Shown here: one piece after another, positions 51,724 through 60,071 of the stretch
Position numbering within the stretch: position 1 is the stretch's first letter
Layout: each line of letters starts with the position of its first letter
Assembly (NCBI GenBank): GCA_964391805.1
Contig: CAYMNK010000006.1
Location: 62,001-126,000, forward strand
DNA length: 64,000 nucleotides
Direction: 5' to 3'
DNA from: RUG14300 sp964391805
GTDB taxonomy: Bacteria; Bacillota; Clostridia; Christensenellales; CAG-1252
Notes under the pieces: model-generated
What the model was told of the DNA's origin: nothing
Database searches by the model: none
Seen by the model: only the letters and a program-made list of their open reading frames with translations
Made by a program: the position numbers and the translations under genes

Positions 51724-53160
51724 TTATTTAAGGGCAACCTCCCAGCCTGCAACTCCTTTATTAAGGGTGATCAATATATTTTTCGCACTCAGTTCGGCTC
51801 TAATGCCGTCAGCTGTTTGGAAATCTTTTTGAAGTCGTGCATCATTCCATTTGTCGAGCAATACTTCAACCTCGGATTGAGTAATTCCGTTTTTGTCAAG
51901 ATACTTATTTCTAATCCTCTCTACGACACTTATAGGATCTTCATTCAATAAACGGATAACTCCGTATACCTCTAATATGGTATTTTTGATCGCAACCACA
52001 CGTGCAGGTGTTTCGGTACCTTTATTGACGAATACCGTTAAATCGGAAATGTACTTGTTAAGATTGGCAATCGTCAAGGCCGTATTAAAATCGTTATCCA
52101 TTGCGTTTTTGAACTCATCCTTAATCCTATTGCAATACGGACATGTGTAATCGGGAATAACATCCTTATAAGCCTCATCGATTTTCGCAAACAACTTATA
52201 GATAGAAAACACTCTGTTTTCAAGCACATCGAACATACCGTCTACAACATTAAGGTCGGAACGGTAACTATTGGATAGTAACAGCATTTTGATAACATCG
52301 CTGACATATTGATCCAATACATCCTTAAGCACAATACCGTTATTGAGTGATTTACTCATTTTTTGTCCGTTAACCTTAACAAGTCCGTTATGAATCCAAT
52401 ACTTGGAAAATTGTTTACCCGTCAACGCTTCGCTTTGTGCGATTTCGTTTTCGTGATGCGGGAAAATCAAGTCCTTACCGCCACCGTGAATATCGAGTGT
52501 CTCTCCAAGATACTTCATACTCATTGTAGAGCATTCAATATGCCAACCGGGTCTACCCTTACCCCAAGGGCTCTCCCAGAATATCTCGTCATTACCCGCC
52601 TTCTTCCATAGCGCAAAATCGTAACTGTTCTCCTTACCGCCCTCTATTTCCTTACGAACACCCGAAAGTTGGTCGTCACGGTCTACGCGGTGTGAAAAAC
52701 TACCGTAATTGGCAAAAGAGTTAACTCTAAAATATACGTCACCGTCTGCAGTAGGATATGCACAGCCCTTATCAATCAACTTAGCGATGAAGTCAATGAT
52801 ATCCTGTATACACTCGGTTGCTTTACTCTGAATTGTAGGCGATTTAATGCCAAGACGCGCAAAATCCGAATCGATAGATGACATATTCACTTTTGCGAAT
52901 TCTTCGGGGTCTACGCCCAATTCGCGCGCTTTATTAATAATTTTATCGTCTACATCGGTGTAGTTTCTTACATACTTAACCTCGTAACCGCTATACTCCA
53001 AATAACTGCGGATAACGTCAAAAACAACCGCTTGATAGGCATGCCCGATATGAGCCTCACCGCTTGCGGTGATACCGCATGCATACATCAAAACTTTACC
53101 AGGTATCTGCGATATGAATTCTTCTTTTCTTCCAGATAAAACATTATAAACCTTAAGCAT
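51724..53160 (-). CDS. cysS: cysteinyl-tRNA synthetase
   Basis: A 478-residue class I synthetase that charges tRNA-Cys. The zinc-ligand Cys lies in MYACGITASGEAHIGHAYQ near 25-42, a variant of the usual CGPTVYD...HIGH. GWHIECSTM and FPHHENEIAQSEA supply the other zinc ligands near 208-240. KMSKSLNN near 268 binds ATP. The helical C-terminal anticodon domain is complete. GGAG lies 7 nt before the ATG. No T-box leader is seen. Confidence 0.95.
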   Translation of the reverse strand: MLKVYNVLSGRKEEFISQIPGKVLMYACGITASGEAHIGHAYQAVVFDVIRSYLEYSGYEVKYVRNYTDVDDKIINKARELGVDPEEFAKVNMSSIDSDFARLGIKSPTIQSKATECIQDIIDFIAKLIDKGCAYPTADGDVYFRVNSFANYGSFSHRVDRDDQLSGVRKEIEGGKENSYDFALWKKAGNDEIFWESPWGKGRPGWHIECSTMSMKYLGETLDIHGGGKDLIFPHHENEIAQSEALTGKQFSKYWIHNGLVKVNGQKMSKSLNNGIVLKDVLDQYVSDVIKMLLLSNSYRSDLNVVDGMFDVLENRVFSIYKLFAKIDEAYKDVIPDYTCPYCNRIKDEFKNAMDNDFNTALTIANLNKYISDLTVFVNKGTETPARVVAIKNTILEVYGVIRLLNEDPISVVERIRNKYLDKNGITQSEVEVLLDKWNDARLQKDFQTADGIRAELSAKNILITLNKGVAGWEVALK

Positions 53161-53189
53161 ATTTTACTCCGATTTATTTTTCTTTATTT

Positions 53190-53218
53190 ATTATATACTT
53201 ATTTTGTAATAAACGCAA
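53190..53218 (-). promoter_or_regulatory. promoter of cysS
   Basis: On the minus strand, TTGCGT (53213-53218), 17-nt spacer and TATAAT (53190-53195). Confidence 0.65.
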
Positions 53219-53253
53219 GTCTTATTTTAAAATCCATTCAAAATATGGAATAA

Positions 53254-53320
53254 GATACCGACGCGATGCGTCGCCCTACGGGTTCGACTACAGGACGATG
53301 TCCTTTCGCTCAGTATGACG
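53254..53320 (+). repeat. type B triple-hairpin repeat
   Basis: Stems CGACGC-GAT-GCGTCG, CCCTACGGG and AGGAC-GA-TGTCCT, ending CGCTCAGTATGACG. It occupies most of the gap between cysS and the integrase. Confidence 0.85.
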
Positions 53321-53463
53321 GGACGGAATGCACTATGACCCGATTATACGCCATCGTTTATCTTAATATAAACTTTCTTTGATGAATGTTTTCGTACCGA
53401 TTGTTTTGACATCAAAATATTAATCGACTTACAATTTTGGAATATTAATTACGAGGTGCTATT

Positions 53464-54582
53464 ATGAAAAATTATTTATTACTTAATAATCGATATTCCA
53501 TAACAAAACGCGGAACTTTTAAAGGTGTCGTGTATGATATTCAATTCAGCGTTACAAAAGGTAAAAACGGTAAAACCATATACAAAAAACTTTCGGGATT
53601 TAATAGCAAAGAATCCGCCCTTACGACATACCACGAATGGTGTGCACGAAATTGTATCCCCACATCGGACAAACTTATGATAATAGACAAGAGAACAACG
53701 GTTGCAGAACTAATTCCACATTATCTCGAATCGCTTCAAAATCAAAATAAAGAGTCAAGCATCTATTGCAAACAGAAAATATTCGAGAAATGGATAATTC
53801 CTCAAATTGGCAATCTCAAAATTAAAGAACTTACCAAGTCGACTTTGCAACTATTTCAAGAAAATTTATGGAAAGCCGAAAATACCAAAACAAAAGAATA
53901 TTACAGTTATCAATACTTGTCAAGTATTCGAGTTAATCTTTCATCGTTTTTGAATTGGATAGAAGATCGCTACGGAATTACAAATAATATGCGTTTTGTC
54001 AAAAAACCCAAAAATTTACAATCAAAAAGAATGGTAGGCGATGTTTGGACAAAAGAAGAATTCAACCGTTTTTTATCGCAAATCTCGGACCAAAAATACC
54101 GCACCTATTTTTCAATGCTATTTTATACGGGAAGACGAAAAAGCGAAATCGTGGCATTAACTCCCGAAGATGTTGCCGACGGACATATCACCATAAATAA
54201 AACCTATTCGAGGAAAACCTTGTCCGGAGAAAAATTCGCAATAACCGCAAACAAAAACAATAAATCGGGCATAAGCTTCATTCCGCCCGACCTACAACGC
54301 GAAATTAAAAAATATACGCCTCAAACACCCTTTTACTTCGGCGGAAAACAACCTTTGAGCGAAAACGCAATACGGAACGCTTTCACATCTGCTATCAAAA
54401 AATCGGGGGTTAAGCGGATAAGAATACACGATTTAAGGCATAGTTTTGTATCGAGATTGATACATTTAGGCGCAACACCTTATGTGGTGGCGGATTTGAT
54501 CGGGGATAGCGTGCAACAAATATATAAAACCTATGGGCACTTGTATCAAAAAGATAAAATCAAAGTGTTAATGAAGTTATAG
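53464..54582 (+). CDS. tyrosine recombinase/integrase
   Basis: A 372-residue site-specific recombinase. An N-terminal arm-binding-like domain (about 1-60), a SAM-like core-binding domain (about 75-180) and the catalytic domain follow. Catalytic residues: Arg in FYTGRRKSEI, a beta-hairpin Lys, HDLRH (His and Arg), and Tyr in KTYGHLY. The position usually His/Trp in LGH reads IGD, so one residue of the standard set is Asp. GAGGTG is its ribosome site. No excisionase, cargo, tRNA or att-like direct repeat is seen next to it. Confidence 0.88.
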   Translation: MKNYLLLNNRYSITKRGTFKGVVYDIQFSVTKGKNGKTIYKKLSGFNSKESALTTYHEWCARNCIPTSDKLMIIDKRTTVAELIPHYLESLQNQNKESSIYCKQKIFEKWIIPQIGNLKIKELTKSTLQLFQENLWKAENTKTKEYYSYQYLSSIRVNLSSFLNWIEDRYGITNNMRFVKKPKNLQSKRMVGDVWTKEEFNRFLSQISDQKYRTYFSMLFYTGRRKSEIVALTPEDVADGHITINKTYSRKTLSGEKFAITANKNNKSGISFIPPDLQREIKKYTPQTPFYFGGKQPLSENAIRNAFTSAIKKSGVKRIRIHDLRHSFVSRLIHLGATPYVVADLIGDSVQQIYKTYGHLYQKDKIKVLMKL

Positions 54583-54610
54583 GTAAGTGACATATTTTTT
54601 CAAGGATTTA

Positions 54611-54666
54611 GATACCAATGCTTTGCATTGCCCTTACGGGTTCAACTACAGTCTGTCGACTTTCGC
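54611..54666 (+). repeat. type B triple-hairpin repeat, tail replaced
   Basis: Stems CAATGC-TTT-GCATTG, CCCTTACGGG and AGTCTGTCGACT. After TTTCGCT the tail is replaced by a TAGGGGC...GCCCTA hairpin. Confidence 0.8.
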
Positions 54667-54822
54667 TGTAGGGGCCGATTAGTAATCGCCCTATCCTTGT
54701 TAATGCAGACGATAACGTTCCAATATGTCATGCCAAGCATAGAAAACTACGATAAGATTCAAACCATCTGAGTGTAGCGTAAGCGGAATCGAAGGATCTA
54801 ATTCCTTGTTTATATGGTTTAA

Positions 54823-54892
54823 GATACTGCAAGGCAAGCCTTTCACTGCTTCGCAGTTCGACTACGGGTTTCACCCTCCGCTCAGTATGACA
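54823..54892 (+). repeat. type B triple-hairpin repeat
   Basis: Stems GCAAGGC-AA-GCCTTTC (one mismatch), ACTGCTTCGCAGT and GGGTTTCACCC, ending CGCTCAGTATGACA. Confidence 0.85.
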
Positions 54893-55049
54893 TGATGGAC
54901 AAATACAGTAAGAGCAAAATAAAAAAACAAGTGCGATGGCTTGCTTTAGCGGGCGTTTACTAAACGCCCCTACAAATCTGTCATATATTATTGTCTTTTT
55001 TTAAAAAATCATTTCCACTTTTAATCCATTTCTATTAATATGGATTTTA

Positions 55050-55114
55050 GATTCCGATGCTATGCATCGCGCTACGGGTTCGACTTCGGGTTAACACCCT
55101 TCGCTCAGTATGAC
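55050..55114 (+). repeat. type B triple-hairpin repeat
   Basis: Stems CGATGC-TAT-GCATCG, GCGCTACGGG (imperfect) and GGGTTAACACCC, ending CGCTCAGTATGACA. Confidence 0.85.
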
Positions 55115-55120
55115 AAGAAT

Positions 55121-55217
55121 GCAAGCTAAGCTTGCGCGATATGTGTCTGACGACACGCGATATAGCTTCGCTACGATATGTGCCTTTGGCACGCGATATA
55201 GCTTCGCAACGCCGTGG
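55121..55217 (+). repeat. type D hairpin array, five units
   Basis: Hairpins GCAAGCTAAGCTTGC, GTGTCTGACGACAC, AGCTTCGCT, GTGCCTTTGGCAC and AGCTTCGCAAC are joined by the constant spacer GCGATAT (55136, 55157, 55193; ACGATAT at 55173). It ends GCCGTGGATT as at 50567. Confidence 0.85.
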
Positions 55218-55242
55218 ATTTCTTGGATTGATGGTGCACGTA

Positions 55243-55326
55243 TCGGACGCCGTCATACTGAGCGTAGTCGAAATTCGAGTGTAACGAGAATCAAGCGATG
55301 CAGTCGCTTGGTATCTTGCGGACGAT
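55243..55326 (-). repeat. type A element, inverted
   Basis: Starts TCGGACGCCGTCATACTGAG (left end altered) and ends GCGGACGA. The inner stem is AAGCGA...TCGCTT, a third sequence solution to the same pairing. Confidence 0.82.
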
Positions 55327-55369
55327 AACGATAAGATTATCGACCGACATCCTTATTAACAAGGAATAA

Positions 55370-55435
55370 GATTCCAATGCTACGCATTGCCCTGCGGGTT
55401 CGACTACGGGTTGTCACCCTTCGCTCAGAATGACA
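55370..55435 (+). repeat. type B triple-hairpin repeat
   Basis: Stems CAATGC-TAC-GCATTG, CCCTGCGGG and GGGTTGTCACCC, ending CGCTCAGAATGACA. It is preceded by CCTTATTAACAAGG. Confidence 0.85.
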
Positions 55436-55512
55436 TTTGATAGCGTGATGAGGACGAAAAAGTTGCACAAATAAGTCACAAATAAGTACATATAAAAATC
55501 ACTTGATTTCTA

Positions 55513-55541
55513 TTGAATATTTTTTACTATTTTGTTATAAT
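55513..55541 (+). promoter_or_regulatory. promoter of the phosphohexomutase
   Basis: TTGAAT (55513-55518), 17-nt spacer and TATAAT (55536-55541). Confidence 0.75.
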
Positions 55542-55571
55542 TAGAATATATCAATTTTGATGGAGATTATT

Positions 55572-57314
55572 ATGGATTATAATCAAGAGTATTCAAGATG
55601 GCTAAATGCCATAAATAATAACGAAAAACAAGAACTGATCGCTATCGCCGATAACGAAAAAGAAAAGGCGGAGCGTTTTTCGATGCCTTTAGCTTTCGGT
55701 ACAGCAGGTATGCGTGGTATTATCGGAACCGGCACATATAGAATGAATAATTACACCGTTAAGCGTGCTACGTTGGGATTGGCTAAATTCCTTTTAGCAG
55801 AAGGTGAAGAAGCTTGCAAAAGAGGTGTCGTTATTGCGTACGATACAAGAATTATGTCATTCGAATTCGCACTTGCTGCCGCTAAAGTTTTATCAAATAA
55901 CGGAATCAATGTATATCTATTTGAAAATGTCCGTCCCGTTCCGTTCTGCAGTTTTGCAGTAGGTCATTTGAAAACCTCCGCAGGTATTATGATTACCGCG
56001 TCACACAATCCTAAGGAATACAACGGCTATAAAGTATATGGTCCGGACGGCGCTCAAATGTCACCCGAAAATACAGCAGAAGTAGTTAAATATATAAATT
56101 CTTGCGATTATTTCGGTATCGAAGAAGATAATGTTTCGATAACAAGCAGAGAAGATATGCTCGGCTTGGACGGTGTCAAAATAAGCGAACATATCACCGT
56201 TATCGGTAAATCGGTTGATAATGAGTATTATAAGGCAATTTCTACCCAAATGTTGTCGCACGAGGCAGTAAAAAGACAGGGCAGTAGTTTAAGAATAGTT
56301 TATACACCTATCCACGGAACCGGATATATACCCGTTACCACTATGCTCTCGAATATGGGTATACCTTATGACCTCGTTGAAGAACAAAAATCGCCCGATG
56401 GAAATTTCCCGACCGTTCCACTACCGAATCCCGAGAACCCCGAAGCGTTAGCATTAGGTATCAAATTAGCAAACGAAATCGGTGCAGACGTTGTAATCGG
56501 AACCGATCCCGATGCCGATAGAATGGGCGTTGCAATAAGAAATAACGACGGTGAATTCGTATTATTGACAGGAAACCAAACGGGGGCATTGCTTGCCGAT
56601 TATATCCTTAGACGTAAACAAGAGAACGGTACACTTCCCAAAAATCCCGCTATAGTCAAGACTATCGTTACAACGTCACTTGCTAAAAAGATCGCCGAAA
56701 GTTACGGAGCAGAGTGCATAGACGTACTTACAGGCTTTAAGTTTATCGGTGAAAAAATCAATAATTGGGCAGTATCTAACGAGCATACGTTCCTATTCGG
56801 ATATGAAGAAAGCTACGGCTATCTCGCCGGCACGCACGCAAAGGATAAGGATGCCGTTGTTTCCGCAACATTATTTGCCGAAATGGTATGCTACTATAAG
56901 GATATAAATATTTCACTATATAACCGCCTACAAGAGTTATACGCTCAACATGGATACTATGTAGAAAAAAGTTCCGCAACGACATTCCCCGGATTAGACG
57001 GTATGCGTATCATGAAAGAAAAAATGGACAATCTTGGCAAGATCACGATAAGCGAGTTTGCAGGAATAGAAGTCGACTACGTAATGAATCTAAATATCGG
57101 TCTCAAATTATATTCCGACGGACGCACCGAAAAGGTAGATTTACCTAAGAGTAACGTTTATTATTATTCGCTAAAATCGAGTGATTGGGTATGTGCAAGA
57201 CCATCAGGCACCGAACCGAAACTCAAAATATATGTTTCAGCTTACGGAAACAGTCACGAAATTGCCGAGAAAAAGGCGTCGATGCTTATCGAAGCCCTTC
57301 GCTCACATATGTAA
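55572..57314 (+). CDS. phosphoglucomutase/phosphomannomutase
   Basis: A 580-residue alpha-D-phosphohexomutase of the PgcA type, interconverting hexose-1- and hexose-6-phosphates for envelope sugar precursors and glycogen. All four active-site loops are visible: phospho-Ser in GIMITASHNPKEYNGYK near 135-150, the Mg loop GTDPDADRMG near 312, the sugar loop GYEESYGYLAG near 410 and the phosphate loop RPSGTEPKLKIY near 545. ATG 55572 is chosen with GGAG 6 nt upstream; a TTG/ATG 12-15 nt earlier overlaps that site. Monocistronic. Confidence 0.94.
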   Translation: MDYNQEYSRWLNAINNNEKQELIAIADNEKEKAERFSMPLAFGTAGMRGIIGTGTYRMNNYTVKRATLGLAKFLLAEGEEACKRGVVIAYDTRIMSFEFALAAAKVLSNNGINVYLFENVRPVPFCSFAVGHLKTSAGIMITASHNPKEYNGYKVYGPDGAQMSPENTAEVVKYINSCDYFGIEEDNVSITSREDMLGLDGVKISEHITVIGKSVDNEYYKAISTQMLSHEAVKRQGSSLRIVYTPIHGTGYIPVTTMLSNMGIPYDLVEEQKSPDGNFPTVPLPNPENPEALALGIKLANEIGADVVIGTDPDADRMGVAIRNNDGEFVLLTGNQTGALLADYILRRKQENGTLPKNPAIVKTIVTTSLAKKIAESYGAECIDVLTGFKFIGEKINNWAVSNEHTFLFGYEESYGYLAGTHAKDKDAVVSATLFAEMVCYYKDINISLYNRLQELYAQHGYYVEKSSATTFPGLDGMRIMKEKMDNLGKITISEFAGIEVDYVMNLNIGLKLYSDGRTEKVDLPKSNVYYYSLKSSDWVCARPSGTEPKLKIYVSAYGNSHEIAEKKASMLIEALRSHM

Positions 57315-57342
57315 TTATCAAACAAACACCCCATAAAAAAAG

Positions 57343-57385
57343 ACCGCATCGATGTACATATTCCTACAATCAATGCGGTTTTTTA
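57343..57385. terminator. bidirectional terminator between mutase and 57395 gene
   Basis: ACCGCAT (57343-57349) pairs with ATGCGGT (57373-57379), flanked by A and T runs, between convergent genes. Confidence 0.82.
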
Positions 57386-57394
57386 ATTAATACA

Positions 57395-58660
57395 TTATTT
57401 GATGTTCTCAACCTCATATGTGAGATCTCCACGATCGAGAGGGATTAATTCTACCAAGTTTCCATTTGTTTTAATAGTACTATCTTCACAATAAAGAATA
57501 AACAATCCGTTGTTTGATAGTAAATCAAGTTTCGACATATCAAGTTCATCATTAAGATAAATTGGTATAAGATTAATGACCATATCGACACAGTTCATAA
57601 GTTCAGAATAAGCCGTCAGCCCATTAACCGCACTTATATTCTCACCGCTACTAAAATCGACAAACAGTGTTCGAATCGTACCATCCTCGTAAACATAATA
57701 TCCATCCTCTCCCGATGAAATGGGGTAATTTCTAAGTGAGACAAAAGACAGTTTTTGATAATACTTTATTTCACCTATTCCCATGGCATAGTTCGCCCCC
57801 GAATCTTCACATACAAAGTCGTAAAGTATAGAAGTATAAGTTTCATCTCTTTTAGACAAATTACGAGTAAATCCGTCCTTACTTGAAATTACACCATTAA
57901 CATACCCTGCGCTCGTCATCGAATCTGCTATATAATCTATTATAAAAGCGTTTTTAGTCCAACTAAAATCGATATATACAAGCCCTTCGTCCTTAAACTC
58001 GTTTAAATAACTATCGGAAACGAAAAGTTTAATGGTATTATTTGGATAAAATTCTAATTTTACATTCTCTTCATTTTCGATATATGAAATAAGTTTTTCG
58101 ACATACGCACGCAACTCGTTGTTTTGGGTAATATCACACGAACTCGCTATATCATCGTTATCGGCAGTAAGAAGAGTGTTATATACTTGACGCACCGGTG
58201 CATAATACAGAAACCTATTGCCACTATCTTCGAACGTTTTTAGCGAACGATATAACAGCCCCGGTACTTGAATCTCTTGATTAGGATGAGTGTTTAAATA
58301 GTATAAATTTTTGGTATCGTCTATTTGATAGAGGTCGCAAAAGATATTATAAGCATAAACATTAGCTTCTGTATATTTTTTTTGAACCGACTGGCGATAA
58401 TCTTTATCATCATTGTCTCCAAAATAATAATAAAAATCAAATTCGTCTCCATTATTATATTCGGAAGAATCGACCTTTAACGAATACCACCCGGGCTCCA
58501 CTTTAAGTAACAAAACAAGTGCTATAGCAAAAAATACCGTCGCAAGCACAACGAACAGTATAAATAGTATCGTTCTCAACTTTACATGTTTATTTGATAC
58601 TTCTACTTGATTTACCGGAGTCGGCGTTTGCCGATCTTTGTTTTTTACATATCTCTTCAT
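57395..58660 (-). CDS. single-span membrane protein at the Opp locus
   Basis: A 421-residue protein of unknown function. A basic cytoplasmic N-terminus (about 1-28) and one span (about 29-52) precede a large extracellular domain rich in Asp, Tyr, Asn and Ser, with no recognised motif. It lies directly downstream of oppF on the same strand, 49 nt away, and has its own predicted promoter plus a 5' hairpin. It might serve the peptide transporter as an accessory or sensor, but only position supports that. Confidence 0.68.
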   Translation of the reverse strand: MKRYVKNKDRQTPTPVNQVEVSNKHVKLRTILFILFVVLATVFFAIALVLLLKVEPGWYSLKVDSSEYNNGDEFDFYYYFGDNDDKDYRQSVQKKYTEANVYAYNIFCDLYQIDDTKNLYYLNTHPNQEIQVPGLLYRSLKTFEDSGNRFLYYAPVRQVYNTLLTADNDDIASSCDITQNNELRAYVEKLISYIENEENVKLEFYPNNTIKLFVSDSYLNEFKDEGLVYIDFSWTKNAFIIDYIADSMTSAGYVNGVISSKDGFTRNLSKRDETYTSILYDFVCEDSGANYAMGIGEIKYYQKLSFVSLRNYPISSGEDGYYVYEDGTIRTLFVDFSSGENISAVNGLTAYSELMNCVDMVINLIPIYLNDELDMSKLDLLSNNGLFILYCEDSTIKTNGNLVELIPLDRGDLTYEVENIK

Positions 58661-58668
58661 ATAGCCTT

Positions 58669-58698
58669 AATGGGGTTTGACTTAAGCCAAACCCCATT
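58669..58698 (-). other. 11-bp hairpin just before the 58660 start codon
   Basis: AATGGGGTTTG (58669-58679) pairs perfectly with CAAACCCCATT (58688-58698). There is no T run after it on the minus strand, and the ATG follows 8 nt later. It would form at the very 5' end of a transcript from the 58702 promoter. Confidence 0.7.
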
Positions 58699-58701
58699 CC
58701 T

Positions 58702-58730
58702 ATTATACATTACCTAAGAACTAATAGCAA
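58702..58730 (-). promoter_or_regulatory. internal promoter before the 58660 gene
   Basis: On the minus strand, TTGCTA (58725-58730, inside the oppF end), 17-nt spacer and TATAAT (58702-58707). Confidence 0.55.
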
Positions 58731-60071
58731 GAAGAATAAGAATAAGAATAAGATAATTCCTATAACTATAAAACCTGTTATGGCACCCTTTTTGCTCGCT
58801 TTAAAATTCTTTATATAATTATGTCGTTTGAATATAAACGCCATAATTATACCTATAATAGGCAATAAAAATGCCAAAAATTTAAGCCATCCGCTACCCG
58901 TATCACGAACCGGAGCGTTGAGAATTTCTTCGCTGCAAACAAAATCTTCTTTTGAAGTTTTCTCGGCTTCTTCAATCAATTCTTCATCGCTCATAAAAGA
59001 TGATGATTTAATTGGATTGTTTTCTTCTCTCAAGCGTTTATACTCTTCGATTTCCTTTTTATTACCAAATATATAGTGATTGTGTCCAATGCATACCATT
59101 TCGGGTTTATCCTCGCTATAGTCATGCTGAGACGGATCATATATAAATAATTTTTTTCTCTTCTCGAGTTTCGGATCAGGAATAGGAATAGCGGAAATCA
59201 AAGATCTCGTATACGGATGGAGCGGGAAGGCAAATAACTCTTCGGCGTCTGCAATTTCGACTATTTCACCTTTATAAATAACACCTATTCTATCGGAAAT
59301 AAAACGCACAATAGATAGATCGTGAGCTATAAAGAGATATGTCGTACCGCGCTCTCTTTTAAACTTATTGAGCAGATTTAAGACTTGAGCACGAATTGAA
59401 ACATCAAGTGCCGAGATTGGTTCATCGGCGACTACAAGAGAAGGCTCCATAATCATTGCTCTTGCCAAACCTATACGCTGACGTTGACCACCTGAGAATT
59501 CGTGAGGATAGCGGGTGAGATGCTCGGGAAGCAAACCAACCTCTTTAATCATTTTCTCCACCTTCTCTACCCTTTCTGCCTCATTTTTAAACAGATGAAA
59601 ATTGTACAATCCTTCACTAACGATATAATCTACGGTTGCACGTTCATTTAATGACGCTGCAGGATCTTGAAATACCATTTGAATATTTCTAATTACTTCT
59701 CTATCGAGGCTGTGCGATATCTTACCACTGATTCTAACACCTTTATATTGAATCTCACCTTTCGCACAAGGATTTACTCTAATTACCGCTCTACCGATAG
59801 TCGTTTTACCGGAACCGGATTCGCCCACCAAAGAGAATGTCTCACCTTTATAAATATCAAAAGATGCGTTTTTAACTGCATTAACAACTTTATCACCTTT
59901 TCCGAAATTAATGTCAACATTTTTTACCGACAACAATATTTCTCGTCCATTTTCATCAACGGGACCATGTTCGGGAAAAGAGGTTTCTTTTCTTGCCGAT
60001 TCTTTCTCTTCAACAGAAGTAGAATCTGTCAAAACACTTGACTCTTGATGATTAATTTTGTCCTCGTTCAT
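58710..60071 (-). CDS. oppF: oligopeptide ABC transporter ATPase OppF/AmiF with C-terminal membrane spans
   Basis: A 453-residue ATPase. After a ~45-residue charged N-terminal extension comes a standard OppF core: Walker A GESGSGKTT near 83-91, Q-loop MVFQDPAASLNE, signature FSGGQRQRIGLAR, Walker B LVVADEPISALDVS and the oligopeptide domain (HPYTRSLISAIPIPDP). Unlike usual OppF, the last ~65 residues add two membrane spans (about 393-412 and 428-450) joined by a basic loop, which would anchor it to the membrane. It overlaps oppD by one base (TAATG) and has a GAGGAGG site. Confidence 0.9.
   Translation of the reverse strand: MNEDKINHQESSVLTDSTSVEEKESARKETSFPEHGPVDENGREILLSVKNVDINFGKGDKVVNAVKNASFDIYKGETFSLVGESGSGKTTIGRAVIRVNPCAKGEIQYKGVRISGKISHSLDREVIRNIQMVFQDPAASLNERATVDYIVSEGLYNFHLFKNEAERVEKVEKMIKEVGLLPEHLTRYPHEFSGGQRQRIGLARAMIMEPSLVVADEPISALDVSIRAQVLNLLNKFKRERGTTYLFIAHDLSIVRFISDRIGVIYKGEIVEIADAEELFAFPLHPYTRSLISAIPIPDPKLEKRKKLFIYDPSQHDYSEDKPEMVCIGHNHYIFGNKKEIEEYKRLREENNPIKSSSFMSDEELIEEAEKTSKEDFVCSEEILNAPVRDTGSGWLKFLAFLLPIIGIIMAFIFKRHNYIKNFKASKKGAITGFIVIGIILFLFLFFLLLVLR

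Larger units (their letters stand above)
54583..55512. other. largest repeat cluster, no gene
   Basis: About 930 nt of nested repeats between the integrase and the mutase promoter: four type B copies, one inverted type A, one type D array, GTAGGGGCCGATTAGTAATCGCCC (about 54668-54690; longer hairpin described by ends only) and a second GGGCGTTTACTAAACGCCC hairpin at 54951-54968. Confidence 0.75.

Noticed and set aside
55121..55217. CRISPR array
   Set aside because: Spaced short repeats suggested it, but the constant part is only 7 nt, the variable parts are palindromes, and no cas gene is present.
53161..55556. Integrative element around the integrase
   Set aside because: No tRNA, cargo, excisionase or flanking direct repeat; neighbours are housekeeping genes and dispersed repeats.
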